From Pseudomonas fluorescens (lineage in GTDB: Bacteria > Pseudomonadota > Gammaproteobacteria > Pseudomonadales > Pseudomonadaceae): DNA of 64,000 nt. The stretch spans positions 81,021 through 145,020 of the forward strand of contig NZ_CABVGX010000010.1 of the NCBI RefSeq assembly GCF_902497625.1, given 5' to 3'. The translations under genes were made by a program, and so were the position numbers. Below, one piece after another: positions 53,232 to 63,226 of this stretch. The notes below the pieces were generated by a model. It did not search any database. It worked only from the letters and a program-made list of their open reading frames with translations, and was not told the origin of the DNA. Every line of letters begins with the position of its first letter. The stretch's first letter is position 1.

Positions 53232-53392
53232 TGTCTTGGGCGCCGGGGATCTCTCGGTGTACATATCCATTGCTGCGGTGATGGCTGATATTGGTTCCGC
53301 TTTTACAGGGGGTCACTTGCAGAAGCGCCAAGTAACCAAACGCTCTTGCCCCCGACGTCCGGTGGCACGCGGGTTCCGCCGCAACATAAATC

Positions 53393-53565
53393 TATGTAGC
53401 AGCTGGCGCAGACTGCGTCCGGCCCGGGCCGCGATCGGACGGAGCAGTCGTAAAATCAGGCGGCGCGGCTTGATAGATAACCGCATTCTCGGGATCGACG
53501 ACGACAACGACAACCACGACGGCTGCTGCGCTGCCGGACGCAGGCTGCGCCAGCTGCTACACGTT
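53393..53565. repeat. REPIN of the GTAGCAGCTGGCGCAG family
   Basis: TGTAGCAGCTGGCGCAGACTGCGTCC at 53395 is answered by GGACGCAGGCTGCGCCAGCTGCTACA at about 53536-53562. The centre includes CGATCG-type and GACGACAACGACAAC sequence. The whole 537-bp gap 53158-53694 holds only this, the REP above and no convincing gene. Confidence 0.85.
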
Positions 53566-53694
53566 CTGTGGCGCGTGCGCTGAATGGTTCTGGCAGATGA
53601 ACCTGTGAGCTGCTGGCTTTGCTTTGCTTGAGATCTTGATCTTGGATCTGCCCCGTCGGAAGGCATGGCAAGCCAGTTGCTACAGAGGTTTGAG

Positions 53695-54512
53695 TTATCG
53701 AGGGTGAATGTAGCGTTCGATTGCCTGGGCCGCGCCGTCTTCGGTGTTGGCGGCGGTGACCACGTCTGCCTGGCGCTTTACGGCGTCTTCGGCCTGGCCC
53801 ATGGCGATCGACAGCCCGGCGCGGTGGAACATGGCCGGGTCGTTACCGCCGTCACCCATGGCGGCAGTCTGTTGCAGCGGTACGCCGAGGTGCTTGGCAA
53901 GTGTCGCCAACGCTTCACCTTTGTTCGCCAGCAGCGCAGTGACATCCAGGTAGATCGGTTGCGAACGAGAAACCTGCGCCTGGCCTGCCACTTTCGGAAT
54001 CAACTGCGCTTCCAGTTCGATCAACAGCTGAGCGTTGTTGCTCGCCGCGACAATCTTGTCGATGCGCTGCAAATAGGGTTCAAACGACTCGACCACAACC
54101 GGCGGGTAGCCAAGACCGCTCTGTTCGCGCGGCACCATCGGCCCGGTCGGGTCCTTGAGCAGCCAGTCGCCGCCGCTGAACACCCATACTTCAATGTCCG
54201 GCAAATCGGCAAACAGGCTCAGGGCGGTCAGCGCTGCGGTCGCCGGCAAGTAATGCGCGACCAGCAACGTACCGTCCGGATTGACGATCGTGCCGCCGTT
54301 GAATGCTGCTGTCGGCAGATCGACACCAAGCGCTTCGATCTGCTGCAGCATGGCTTTGGGCGGCCGGCCTGTGGCCAGGCTGAACAGCACGCCCGCCTCG
54401 CGCAGTGAACGGACCGCATCAATGGTGCGCTGCGTGAGGCTGTGATCAGGCAGCAGCAAGGTGCCGTCCATGTCACTCAGCAGAAAACGAATGGGCTGTT
54501 GCGTCCGCTCAC

Positions 54513-54516
<4 letters not shown>
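53695..54516 (-). CDS. HAD-superfamily (Cof-type) sugar-phosphate phosphatase
   Basis: 273 residues. HAD motif I FLLSDMDGTLLLPD (nucleophile Asp and acid/base Asp, about 12-25), motif II FSLATGRP, motif III Lys in the KGEALATLAKHLG segment and motif IV AMGDGGNDPAM. The alpha/beta cap of the Cof/IIB class lies between motifs II and III. Its ATG overlaps the zwf stop by 4 bp, so it is the third gene of a gnd-zwf-HAD operon. A role in removing side-products or controlling sugar-phosphate levels of the pentose phosphate branch is plausible, but not shown. Confidence 0.87.
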
Positions 54517-56032
<1,516 letters not shown>

Positions 56033-56036
<4 letters not shown>

Positions 56037-57013
56037 TTTTTCGAAGTCTCCACGTGGCCGCCGAAGCCGAAGCGCTGGGCCGACAGGACTTTGTCGCCGA
56101 AGCTGCCTTGCCCGCGTGAACGGTAGCGCGAGAACAGCGAGTTCGACAGCACCGGCACCGGCACCGATTGCTCCATGGCAGCTTCGATGGTCCAGCGACC
56201 TTCGCCGCTGTCCGCGACCGAACCGGAATAACCGTCAAGCTTCGGATCGCTGGCCAGAGCGTCTGCCGTGAGGTCCAGCAGCCAGGACGAGACCACGCTG
56301 CCACGGCGCCAGACCTCGGCGATATCGGCGACGTTGAGGTCGAAGCGCTGATCTTCCGGCAGATTTTCGCTGGCCTTGGTCTTGAGTATGTCGAAGCCCT
56401 CGGCGAAGGCCTGCATCATTCCATACTCGATGCCATTGTGGATCATCTTCACGAAATGCCCCGAACCTGCGGGACCGGCGTGAATGTAGCCGCGTTCGGC
56501 ACGGTCATCTTCGGACTTGCGGTCCTTGGTGCGCGGGATGTCGCCCATGCCCGGTGCCAGGCTTGCGAACAGCGGGTCGAGGCGCTTGACCACTTCGGCT
56601 TCGCCGCCAATCATCATGCAGTAGCCGCGCTCCAGGCCCCAGACCCCGCCGGAGGTGCCAACGTCAACGTAATGCAGGCCTTTTTCAGAAAGGCTTTTGG
56701 CCCGGCGGATGTCGTCCTTATAGAAGGTGTTGCCACCGTCGATGATGGTGTCGCCGGGTTCGAGCAAGGTGCTCAGTACTTCGATGGTGTCTTCGGTCGG
56801 CGCGCCGGCAGGCAGCATGACCCACACGGCGCGCGGCTTGGCCAGACCGGCAACCAGTGCCGGCAGGTCGATTACGCCTTTGGAGCCTTCGGCAGCGAGG
56901 TTATCGACGAAGGCGGTGTTGCGGTCGTACACAACGGTGGAGTGTCCGTTGAGCATCAGCCGCCGCGCAATATTGCCGCCCATGCGGCCCAGTCCAATAA
57001 TCCCGAGTTGCAT
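56033..57013 (-). CDS. gnd: 6-phosphogluconate dehydrogenase, decarboxylating (short form)
   Basis: Converts 6-phosphogluconate to ribulose 5-phosphate and CO2. 326 residues from [19 protein letters not shown] at 57013, the short (YqeC/GndA-like, often NAD-preferring) form rather than the 468-residue E. coli type. The Rossmann motif GLGRMG is at 7-12, substrate-binding [10 protein letters not shown] is at about 120-130, and the catalytic Lys lies in [19 protein letters not shown]. It is the first gene of the operon; its TGA overlaps the zwf ATG by 4 bp. Cofactor preference is a family inference. Confidence 0.93.
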
Positions 57014-57284
57014 GTGCTGATGCTCCCTACTACAAATAAAGTGTGTCAAAGGTTATAGCGCAATGCGACTAATGGGGGTTAGTCCAGAGCATTGCCATGA
57101 AGTTTCCGGGCATTGTGCCCGATCACGATAGATAACGTCGGGAATCGTAACGAAGACACGCCGACCATGAAAAATAAAAAAGTTCCATTAAAGGGCAAAA
57201 GAAATCAAAATTGCTGCCGATAGTGTTGATGTCCCGTTCGATGAGCGGCCAGAACACAGTTGATGCAAGCTTGCGAGGTGAGCC

Positions 57285-57476
57285 ATGGACAATTTGATGA
57301 CCGCACGTCCCCTACAAACCCTGTACGTTACCATTCGTCGCGACGAACTGAACACGCTGCGCGAAGAGCGCGAGCTGCTCATGCTCCAGGTCGCTAACCT
57401 GCAGGAACGTTTGCAGCACCTGCAGCCTTCTGAATACCGGTTGCCAGTCACGACCAAGAAAGCACTGCACAATTAA
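57285..57476 (+). CDS. Small coiled-coil protein
   Basis: 63 residues: MDNLMTARPLQTLYVTIRRDEL, then a leucine-heptad helix TLREERELLMLQVANLQERLQHL (about 25-47) predicted to form a coiled coil, and a basic tail. GAGGTGA lies 5 bp before the ATG, a good ribosome site. No signal peptide. Not recognised; probably a Pseudomonas-specific small protein. It lies between gnd (divergent) and cptA, with 225 bp to cptA. Confidence 0.65.
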   Translation: MDNLMTARPLQTLYVTIRRDELNTLREERELLMLQVANLQERLQHLQPSEYRLPVTTKKALHN

Positions 57477-57701
57477 TCACTCGCAAACCAGGCTTTGACC
57501 TTACCGAGCGAGGGTCAGCCTGGTTTATGTGTCCGTTGCATGTACGACCCGGGCGACTGGCCCAGTCGCGCACAGCTCACGAACTTTTCACACCCCTCTG
57601 GCCATAATTGCTCCATTGCGGCCGCCCGTTGAATCTTGTGTGGCCGCTATTTGCTGCCGCTGCCTGCGCCAGCCATCCCGAATCACATGCTGGAGCCCTG
57701 A

Positions 57702-59447
57702 ATGGCGACGTTTGAACGCAGCAACACGACTGCGAAAGGTTTCGATTGGGCCGGATTTCTCTGGCTGTTCCTGTTTTTCTGGTACTTCTCGGGCATTACC
57801 CAACTGCTGATCCAACTGACGGGCACCTCGGGTTTCAGCGGGTTCCGCCAGGCCTTTGTGATCAGTGCAATCTGGCTCGCGCCGATGTTGCTGTTCCCGA
57901 AACAGACCCGTGTGATGGCGGCGGTGATCGGCGTGGTGCTGTGGGCTTGCTCGATGGCCAGCCTGGGGTACTTCTTCATCTATCAGCAGGAATTTTCGCA
58001 AAGCGTCATCTTCATCATGTTCGAGTCGAACACCTCTGAAGCCGGCGAGTACATGACCCAGTACTTTGCCTGGTGGATGGTCGCGGCATTCATCGCCCAC
58101 ACCGCCTTCGCCTGGTTCCTGTGGACGCGCCTGCGCCCGGTTTACATGCCCCGCGGTCGCGCATGGGTGGCGGCGACGGCCATCGTGATTGCGGTGGTGG
58201 GTTATCCGCTGATCAAGCAAACCCTGCGCATGGGCAACTTTGCCGAAGGTTTCGAGAAGTTCGAAACCCGCATCGAGCCGGCCGTGCCATGGCAGATGGC
58301 AGTGGCGTATCACCGCTATCTCGACACCCTCGCCGGCATGCAGGACATGCTGCACAGCGCGAGCAAGATCGCCCCGCTGAAAAACCTCAAGGATGTCAGC
58401 GCTGGTCAGCCCCAGACCCTGGTGCTGGTGATCGGCGAATCGACCAACCGTCAGCGCATGAGCCTGTACGGCTACCCGCGTAAAACCACGCCGGAGCTGG
58501 ACAAGCTCAAGGATCAGCTGTCGGTTTTCGATAACGTCATCACCCCCCGCCCTTACACCATCGAGGCGCTGCAACAGGTCCTGACCTTTGCCGATGAAGA
58601 CAATCCGGATTTGTACCTGTCGACGCCGTCGCTGGTCAGCATGATGAAACAGGCGGGTTACAAGACGTTCTGGATCACCAACCAGCAGACCATGACCAAG
58701 CGCAACACCATGCTCACGACCTTCTCCGAACAGGCCGACGAACAGGTCTATCTGAACAACAACCGCAACCAGAACGCCGCGCAATATGATGGCGACGTGA
58801 TTGCGCCCTTCAACAAGGCGCTGACCGATGCCGCGCCACGCAAGTTGATCGTTGTGCATCTGCTCGGTACGCACATGAGCTACCAGTACCGTTACCCGTC
58901 GACCTTCGACACATTCAAGGATCGCAACGGCGTGCCAGACGGCGTACGTGACGATCAATTGCCGACGTACAACAGCTACGACAATGCGGTGCTGTACAAC
59001 GATTTCGTGGTCTCGAGCCTGATCAAGGACTACGCCAAATCAGATCCGAACGGCTTCCTGCTGTACCTCTCCGACCACGGCGAAGACGTGTTCGACTCGC
59101 CCGGCCACAGCACCCTGGGCCGCAACGAGAGCAAACCGACGGCGCCGATGTACACGATTCCGTTCATGGCCTGGGCATCGCCGAAGTGGCGTGAGCAGCA
59201 CAACTGGGATTTCGCCGCAGACCTTGATCGGCCTTACAGCAGCTCGCATTTGATCCACACGTGGGCGGACATGGCCGGCTTGAGTTTTGATGAGCTTGAT
59301 CATAGCAAAAGCCTGGTCAGCGACAGCTTCAAGGCGCGGCCCCTATTGATTGGCAATCCTTATGAGCGTCAACAGAAAGCGTTGATCGACTTCAGTCTGA
59401 TCAAGCCGAAAGTGAAAGCCGAACCGACGGATATCGTCCTCAAGTAA
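57702..59447 (+). CDS. cptA: Phosphoethanolamine transferase CptA
   Basis: Transfers phosphoethanolamine to the lipopolysaccharide core. 581 residues, close to E. coli CptA (577). Five N-terminal membrane helices (about 14-175) are followed by a periplasmic sulfatase-fold domain. Zinc and nucleophile region: LVIGESTNRQRMSLYGYPRKTTPELD, where the Thr is the phosphoryl acceptor of the family. VVHLLGTHMSY and YLSDHGEDVFDSPGHSTLGRNE carry the remaining metal ligands. EptA/EptB are alternatives, but length and the NRQRMSLYGY segment favour CptA. Single gene; the REPIN array follows it directly. Confidence 0.9.
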   Translation: MATFERSNTTAKGFDWAGFLWLFLFFWYFSGITQLLIQLTGTSGFSGFRQAFVISAIWLAPMLLFPKQTRVMAAVIGVVLWACSMASLGYFFIYQQEFSQSVIFIMFESNTSEAGEYMTQYFAWWMVAAFIAHTAFAWFLWTRLRPVYMPRGRAWVAATAIVIAVVGYPLIKQTLRMGNFAEGFEKFETRIEPAVPWQMAVAYHRYLDTLAGMQDMLHSASKIAPLKNLKDVSAGQPQTLVLVIGESTNRQRMSLYGYPRKTTPELDKLKDQLSVFDNVITPRPYTIEALQQVLTFADEDNPDLYLSTPSLVSMMKQAGYKTFWITNQQTMTKRNTMLTTFSEQADEQVYLNNNRNQNAAQYDGDVIAPFNKALTDAAPRKLIVVHLLGTHMSYQYRYPSTFDTFKDRNGVPDGVRDDQLPTYNSYDNAVLYNDFVVSSLIKDYAKSDPNGFLLYLSDHGEDVFDSPGHSTLGRNESKPTAPMYTIPFMAWASPKWREQHNWDFAADLDRPYSSSHLIHTWADMAGLSFDELDHSKSLVSDSFKARPLLIGNPYERQQKALIDFSLIKPKVKAEPTDIVLK

Positions 59448-59460
59448 CCACCCGCCCCAT

Positions 59461-60050
59461 GTAGCAGCTGGCGCAGCCTGCGTCCGATCGCGACACGATT
59501 GGACGCAGCTTCGCGCTCATTAACCGACGGCCCCATGTAGCAGCTGGCGCAGCCTGCGTCCGATCGCGACACGATTCGGACGCAGCCTCGCAGGCTCGGC
59601 AGCTGCTACACGGTTTCCGTCAGCCGCCTCACCCTCATTAACCGACCACCCCATGTAGCAGCTGGCGCAGCCTGCGTCCGGTCGCGACACGATTCGGACG
59701 CAGCCTCGCAGGCTCGGCAGCTGCTACACGGTTTCCGTCAGCCGCGCCGCCCTCATTAACCGACCACCCCATGTAGCAGCTGGCGCAGCCTGCGTCCGAT
59801 CGCGACACGATTTGGACGCAGCCTCGCAGGCTCGGCAGCTGCTACACGGTTTTCGTCCGCCGCCGCGCCCTCATTAACCGACCGCCCCATGTAGCAGCTG
59901 GCGCAGCCTGCGTCCGGTCGCGACACGATTCGAACGCAGCCTCGCAGGCTCGGCAGCTGCTACACGGTTTCCGTCCGCCGCCTCACCCTCATTAACCGAC
60001 CACCCCACGTAGCAGCTGGCGCAGCCTGCGTCCGATCGCGACACAATTCG
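59461..60050. repeat. Tandem REPIN array, 118-bp unit, six copies
   Basis: GTAGCAGCTGGCGCAGCCTG begins copies at 59461, 59537, 59655, 59773, 59891 and 60009. Spacings are 76, then 118 four times. A complete unit is a REPIN: the GTAGCAGCTGG arm, a GATCGCGACACGATT centre, the inverse arm CGCAGCCTCGCAGGCTCGGCAGCTGCTACAC, then a spacer ending CCTCATTAACCGACC. The first unit lacks the inverse arm, and the last breaks off into non-repeat DNA at about 60047. Confidence 0.95.
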
Positions 60051-60122
60051 GTCGGTTTCTATAACGTCGTGTACCGGGGCGCGGCGCGCACGGTGACCCG
60101 GAGCCTGGACTGGAAGCTCTAG
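60051..60122 (+). pseudogene. Possible 3' scrap of a TonB-dependent receptor gene
   Basis: Plus-strand reading VGFYNVVYRGAARTVTRSLDWKL ends at TAG 60120. It has the form of a TonB-dependent receptor C-terminus: an aromatic start, a (G)APR(T/S)V-like turn and a last beta-strand ending in hydrophobic-Lys-Leu/Phe. Nothing upstream continues the frame because the REPIN array begins immediately. Short, so tentative. Confidence 0.4.
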
Positions 60123-60221
60123 GCGCAGTTAATTCCCAATTAACGAGATCGGCAGATAATGTCCGCGCAGTATTGCTTCATGGACGAAATCGCATCCGAC
60201 ATGCTTAGTGGGAGGCAGACC

Positions 60222-60422
60222 ATGAAAACGACACCGTTGATTGTTGCCGGGCTGATGACTTTTGTTTCGGTGAGTGCATTTGCCGAAGGTGGCGCAGAAC
60301 GCATGCGCTATTACTACGAGAGTCTGCGCTTGAGCCAGCAGGAGAACCAGCGTCAGCAAGCTGCTGAACTGCGCGTTCCGGACGATCAAACTGCGCAAAT
60401 GACGGAGAGTTACAAGCCGTGA
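60222..60422 (+). CDS. Small secreted protein
   Basis: 66 residues from MKTTPLIVAGLMTFVSVSAFA (Sec signal, cut after AFA), preceded by GGGAGG at a good distance; in-frame codons back to 60159 lack a site. The mature 45 residues are helical and Gln/Glu/Arg-rich (GGAERMRYYYESLRLSQQENQRQQAAELR), typical of small Pseudomonas periplasmic proteins of unknown role. It ends 8 bp before a terminator. Confidence 0.72.
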   Translation: MKTTPLIVAGLMTFVSVSAFAEGGAERMRYYYESLRLSQQENQRQQAAELRVPDDQTAQMTESYKP

Positions 60423-60425
60423 AGT

Positions 60426-60456
60426 AAAAAGGGCGTCCCATGCGGTCGCCCTTTTT
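60426..60456 (+). terminator. Intrinsic terminator
   Basis: GGGCG and CGCCC arms (extended by A-T pairs) with an 11-nt loop and six T, right after the small secreted protein gene. Confidence 0.85.
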
Positions 60457-60521
60457 TGATTTGAAATATCGGGCACTCCCCGCTTGCCGGACGAACGAAG
60501 ACTTTTGTTCAGCGCCTGAAT

Positions 60522-61019
60522 TTACAGCGGCTTGGTCCAGAACAGCATCCGCCCGTGTGCAGGGTCGAACATGCCGGCGGCGAATCCGAATTTGGCGTAG
60601 GACGATTGGGCCACGGCATTGCCTTCGAGCACCTCCAGGGTGATCTTGCAGCACCCGCGCTCACGGGCGATGTCCTCGACCTTTTGCAGCATTTTCTGGC
60701 TCAGGCCCAAACCGCGAAACTTCGGCACCACGGACACATCGTGCACGTTGACCAGTGGCTGGCAGACAAAGGTCGAAAAACCCTCAAAGCAATTCACCAG
60801 CCCCGCCGGCTCGCCATTGACGAAAGCGAGGACGCTGAAGGCGTGTGCTCGTTTGGCCAGTTCTTGCGGCAGTTGAGCCAGGACTTCAGCAGGCAACGAG
60901 CGACCACCGCCCATCGGGTCTTCAGCGTAGGCGTTGAGCACCAGGCCAATCGCCTCGGCATGCAGCGGATTGGTGTAGCTGGCCTGAAGTACACGTATTT
61001 CTGCGGATTCCATTTCCAT
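60522..61019 (-). CDS. GNAT-family N-acetyltransferase
   Basis: 165 residues (163 from the second ATG). The acetyl-CoA binding motif A is in VHDVSVVPKFRGLGLSQKMLQKVEDIARERG (about 92-122, with the R-G-L-G-L loop). Motif B follows as ITLEVLEGNAVAQSSYAKFGF. The N-terminal part has the substrate-side AEAIGLVLNAYAEDPMGGG. The acceptor amine is unknown. Single gene on the minus strand between the small secreted protein and the DinB-like gene. Confidence 0.87.
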   Translation of the reverse strand: MEMESAEIRVLQASYTNPLHAEAIGLVLNAYAEDPMGGGRSLPAEVLAQLPQELAKRAHAFSVLAFVNGEPAGLVNCFEGFSTFVCQPLVNVHDVSVVPKFRGLGLSQKMLQKVEDIARERGCCKITLEVLEGNAVAQSSYAKFGFAAGMFDPAHGRMLFWTKPL

Positions 61020-61093
61020 CCTCGATCACAGCGCGGTTGTTTCAGCGCGCCTACCGCGCTGCTGGGCCAGCGACCCTAGCGCGAGTCATACGT

Positions 61094-61693
61094 TTACTGC
61101 AACCGCTGCACGCCGGTGCCCCAGATCAGCGCCTCGGTCCAGCCCAGCTCGGCGAAATCCGCGGCGCGCAGATGCGCTTCACCGACGCTGAAAAACTCGT
61201 CGAGTTGCGGCGGTGCTATCGAGGTGCTGCTGAGCATGCCGTGCACTTGTCCGCGGTGATGAATCTGGTGTTCGAACAGGTGCGACAGCAGGCGCAAGCG
61301 ACTGTCGTGCTGCGGCGTTTCACGGGCAATGGTCACGAGCTTGCCGAGATCGGCGTCACGCATCTGTTCGCAATAGGCGAGCAATCGTCGATCGACGTGG
61401 GATTGCTCGCGCAGGAGGTCGGCGGCGTTGGTACAAGGTTCATCGTCCTGGAAAAACACCAGGTAGTCAGGGTGCGGAGCATCGCCGCGCAGCTCCCGCT
61501 CCAGCGCATCCACGTAAAACCAGTCGCAGGTCAGGATGTGATTGAGGGTGGCACGCAGGCTGGGGAAAAAACCGCTTCGCGGCGCGCACAGCTCGACCTC
61601 ACTGAGCTGACGCCAGGCCTTGGCGAGTCGATGATTGGCCCACGCGTTCTGATAGGCCATGGTCAGCAGATGGTGGGACAAAGGCTGATGCAC
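61094..61693 (-). CDS. DinB-family protein
   Basis: 199 residues, four-helix DinB/YfiT-type fold. The three metal-binding His positions are present: LNHILTCDWFYVDAL (first, about 51-65) and HLFEHQIHHRGQVHGML (second and third, about 137-153), matching the HxxxxW and HxxHHRGQ pattern. Such proteins are often thiol-S-transferase-like with bacillithiol or glutathione; no SOS box is visible despite the family name. It lies 17 bp after zapE on the same strand, possibly co-transcribed. Confidence 0.85.
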   Translation of the reverse strand: MHQPLSHHLLTMAYQNAWANHRLAKAWRQLSEVELCAPRSGFFPSLRATLNHILTCDWFYVDALERELRGDAPHPDYLVFFQDDEPCTNAADLLREQSHVDRRLLAYCEQMRDADLGKLVTIARETPQHDSRLRLLSHLFEHQIHHRGQVHGMLSSTSIAPPQLDEFFSVGEAHLRAADFAELGWTEALIWGTGVQRLQ

Positions 61694-61710
61694 AGTGGCA
61701 CTCCTTCGGG

Positions 61711-62829
61711 TCAGGACTCGGCGAAACGTCGCAGCTGCATTTCCTGCAGACGGCTGAGGGTGCGGCGGAACGGAAATGCCAGGTACCCTTCGGTGTAGAG
61801 CGATTCCATCGGCACCTGCGCTTCGAGGTACAGCGGCACTTTACGGTCATAGCATTCGTCGACCAACGCTATGAATCGCCGCACGCCGTCGTCGTGTACT
61901 GACAGTTGCGGCAACTGCCGATCACCAGCGGCCACGCGCTCGACGCCGTCTTCAGTGCCCCGAGCAATCCGCCCCTCGCGCTGTTGTGCGCTGAGGTTGG
62001 GCACATCACTCAAAAGAATAGCCTTGAACCGATCGCACAAGGTCATGAAATCCATGGCCGCGAACGGTTGTTCACAGAGATCGGCGTAGCGGGCCCATAG
62101 CACTGACTGGCTGGCCTGGACCACCGCCAGCGAACGGTGTCCGACCGAGATCGGCGAACTGTTGACTTGTTCGTCAACGGTCAGCGTTTTGAAGGCCTCA
62201 CTCAACGCGCCAGGCTCACCGCAAGCGGCGACCCAGTATCGTTGCAGACCGGTGCCTGGCAACAAACGATGATCGGCGCCGCCGTCCACCGCAATCACCT
62301 GCATATGTTGTTGAATGGCCTTGATGGCCGGCACGAAGCGGTCCCGGTTGAAACCATCCGCGTACAGCTGCTCCGGGGGCTGGTTGGAAGTGCAGACCAC
62401 CACAACGCCCTCTTCGAACATCACTTCAAACAATCGCCCCAGAATAATCGCGTCACCGATGTCATTGACGAACAGTTCGTCAAAACACAGCACGCGCACC
62501 TGCGCGCTTAACTCGCGAGCCAACGCTTTCAGCGGGTCGGCCGTACCGGTCAGTTGAAACGAGCGCTGATGCACCCAACCCATGAAATGATGGAAATGCT
62601 GGCGCCGGGCAGGCACGCGCAGGGTTTGGTAGAACTGATCCATCAACCAGGTTTTACCCCGTCCGACCGGCCCCCACAGATATACACCGGTGTTCGGAGC
62701 CCGGCCTTCATGCAGCGCTTCGTGACATTTCTGCAACGCCCAGACGGCATGTTCCTGGGCTTCGTCCTGAACGAAGCCTTTATGTTCGATGGCCTGCTGC
62801 CAAGCGCTTAGGGGGGAGTCGGGATTCAT
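61711..62829 (-). CDS. zapE: Cell division ATPase ZapE (AFG1-like)
   Basis: Z-ring-associated AAA-type ATPase of the AFG1 family. 372 residues from MNPDSPLSAWQQAIEHKGF at 62829, close to E. coli ZapE (375); upstream in-frame codons come from repeat DNA. Walker A GPVGRGKTWLMDQF (about 66-79), Walker B region VLCFDELFVNDIGDA, sensor segment VVVCTSNQPPEQLYADG and the C-terminal arginine region FRRTLSRLQEM. Cytoplasmic, membrane-proximal. First gene of a probable zapE-dinB-like pair. A GGCGAT simple repeat lies about 90-110 bp upstream. Confidence 0.92.
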   Translation of the reverse strand: MNPDSPLSAWQQAIEHKGFVQDEAQEHAVWALQKCHEALHEGRAPNTGVYLWGPVGRGKTWLMDQFYQTLRVPARRQHFHHFMGWVHQRSFQLTGTADPLKALARELSAQVRVLCFDELFVNDIGDAIILGRLFEVMFEEGVVVVCTSNQPPEQLYADGFNRDRFVPAIKAIQQHMQVIAVDGGADHRLLPGTGLQRYWVAACGEPGALSEAFKTLTVDEQVNSSPISVGHRSLAVVQASQSVLWARYADLCEQPFAAMDFMTLCDRFKAILLSDVPNLSAQQREGRIARGTEDGVERVAAGDRQLPQLSVHDDGVRRFIALVDECYDRKVPLYLEAQVPMESLYTEGYLAFPFRRTLSRLQEMQLRRFAES

Positions 62830-62914
62830 GCGCGGCAGTATACGTTCGCTGCGGTTGAACTGGAAAAAGCTTTGGCAGGCAGGTCGCCACATAACCTCTG
62901 GGAGCCAGCCTGCT

Positions 62915-62938
62915 GGCGATGGCGATGGCGATGGCGAT
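62915..62938. repeat. Hexanucleotide GGCGAT x4
   Basis: Four perfect GGCGAT units, then GGCGGC, grown from the end of a REP arm (AGCCAGCCTGCTGGCGAT at about 62904). Located 86-109 bp upstream of the zapE start codon. Confidence 0.85.
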
Positions 62939-62997
62939 GGCGGCGTAAAAGTGAAACCAATATCAGCCATCACGGCAGCAATGAATATTGATCATCG

Positions 62998-63135
62998 TTC
63001 CAACGCTCCGCGTGGGAACGCCGCCAGGGACGCTCCGCGTTCCGAAATTGACGCAAGACTGCAGCCTTGCGCTGTGTAGTGACGCAGAGCGTCACGGGAA
63101 GCATTCCCACGGGGATCGTGGGAACGATCAATAAA
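62998..63135. repeat. CGTTCCCACGCTCCGCGTGGGAACG-type repeat cluster
   Basis: CGTTCCAACGCTCCGCGTGGGAACG near 62998, a diverged ACGCTCCGCGTTCC copy near 63032, and inverse copies GACGCAGAGCGTCACGGGAAGCATTCCCACG and CGTGGGAACGATC up to 63130. A common Pseudomonas palindromic repeat. With the GGCGAT repeat it fills the 397-bp gap 62830-63226; no gene seen. Confidence 0.8.
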
Positions 63136-63226
63136 CGGTGAGCCGTGGAGCATTGACGCCTAGGCTTGAGCGAGTCCTGCCAATTACAGTGGGTGGACCG
63201 AGCACGCGTTTTTCATGAGCAGGGAC

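Noticed and set aside
53236..53583. Plus-strand protein in the gap after the WHy lipoprotein
   Set aside because: Most of it is translated REPIN sequence; Arg-rich and without ribosome site.
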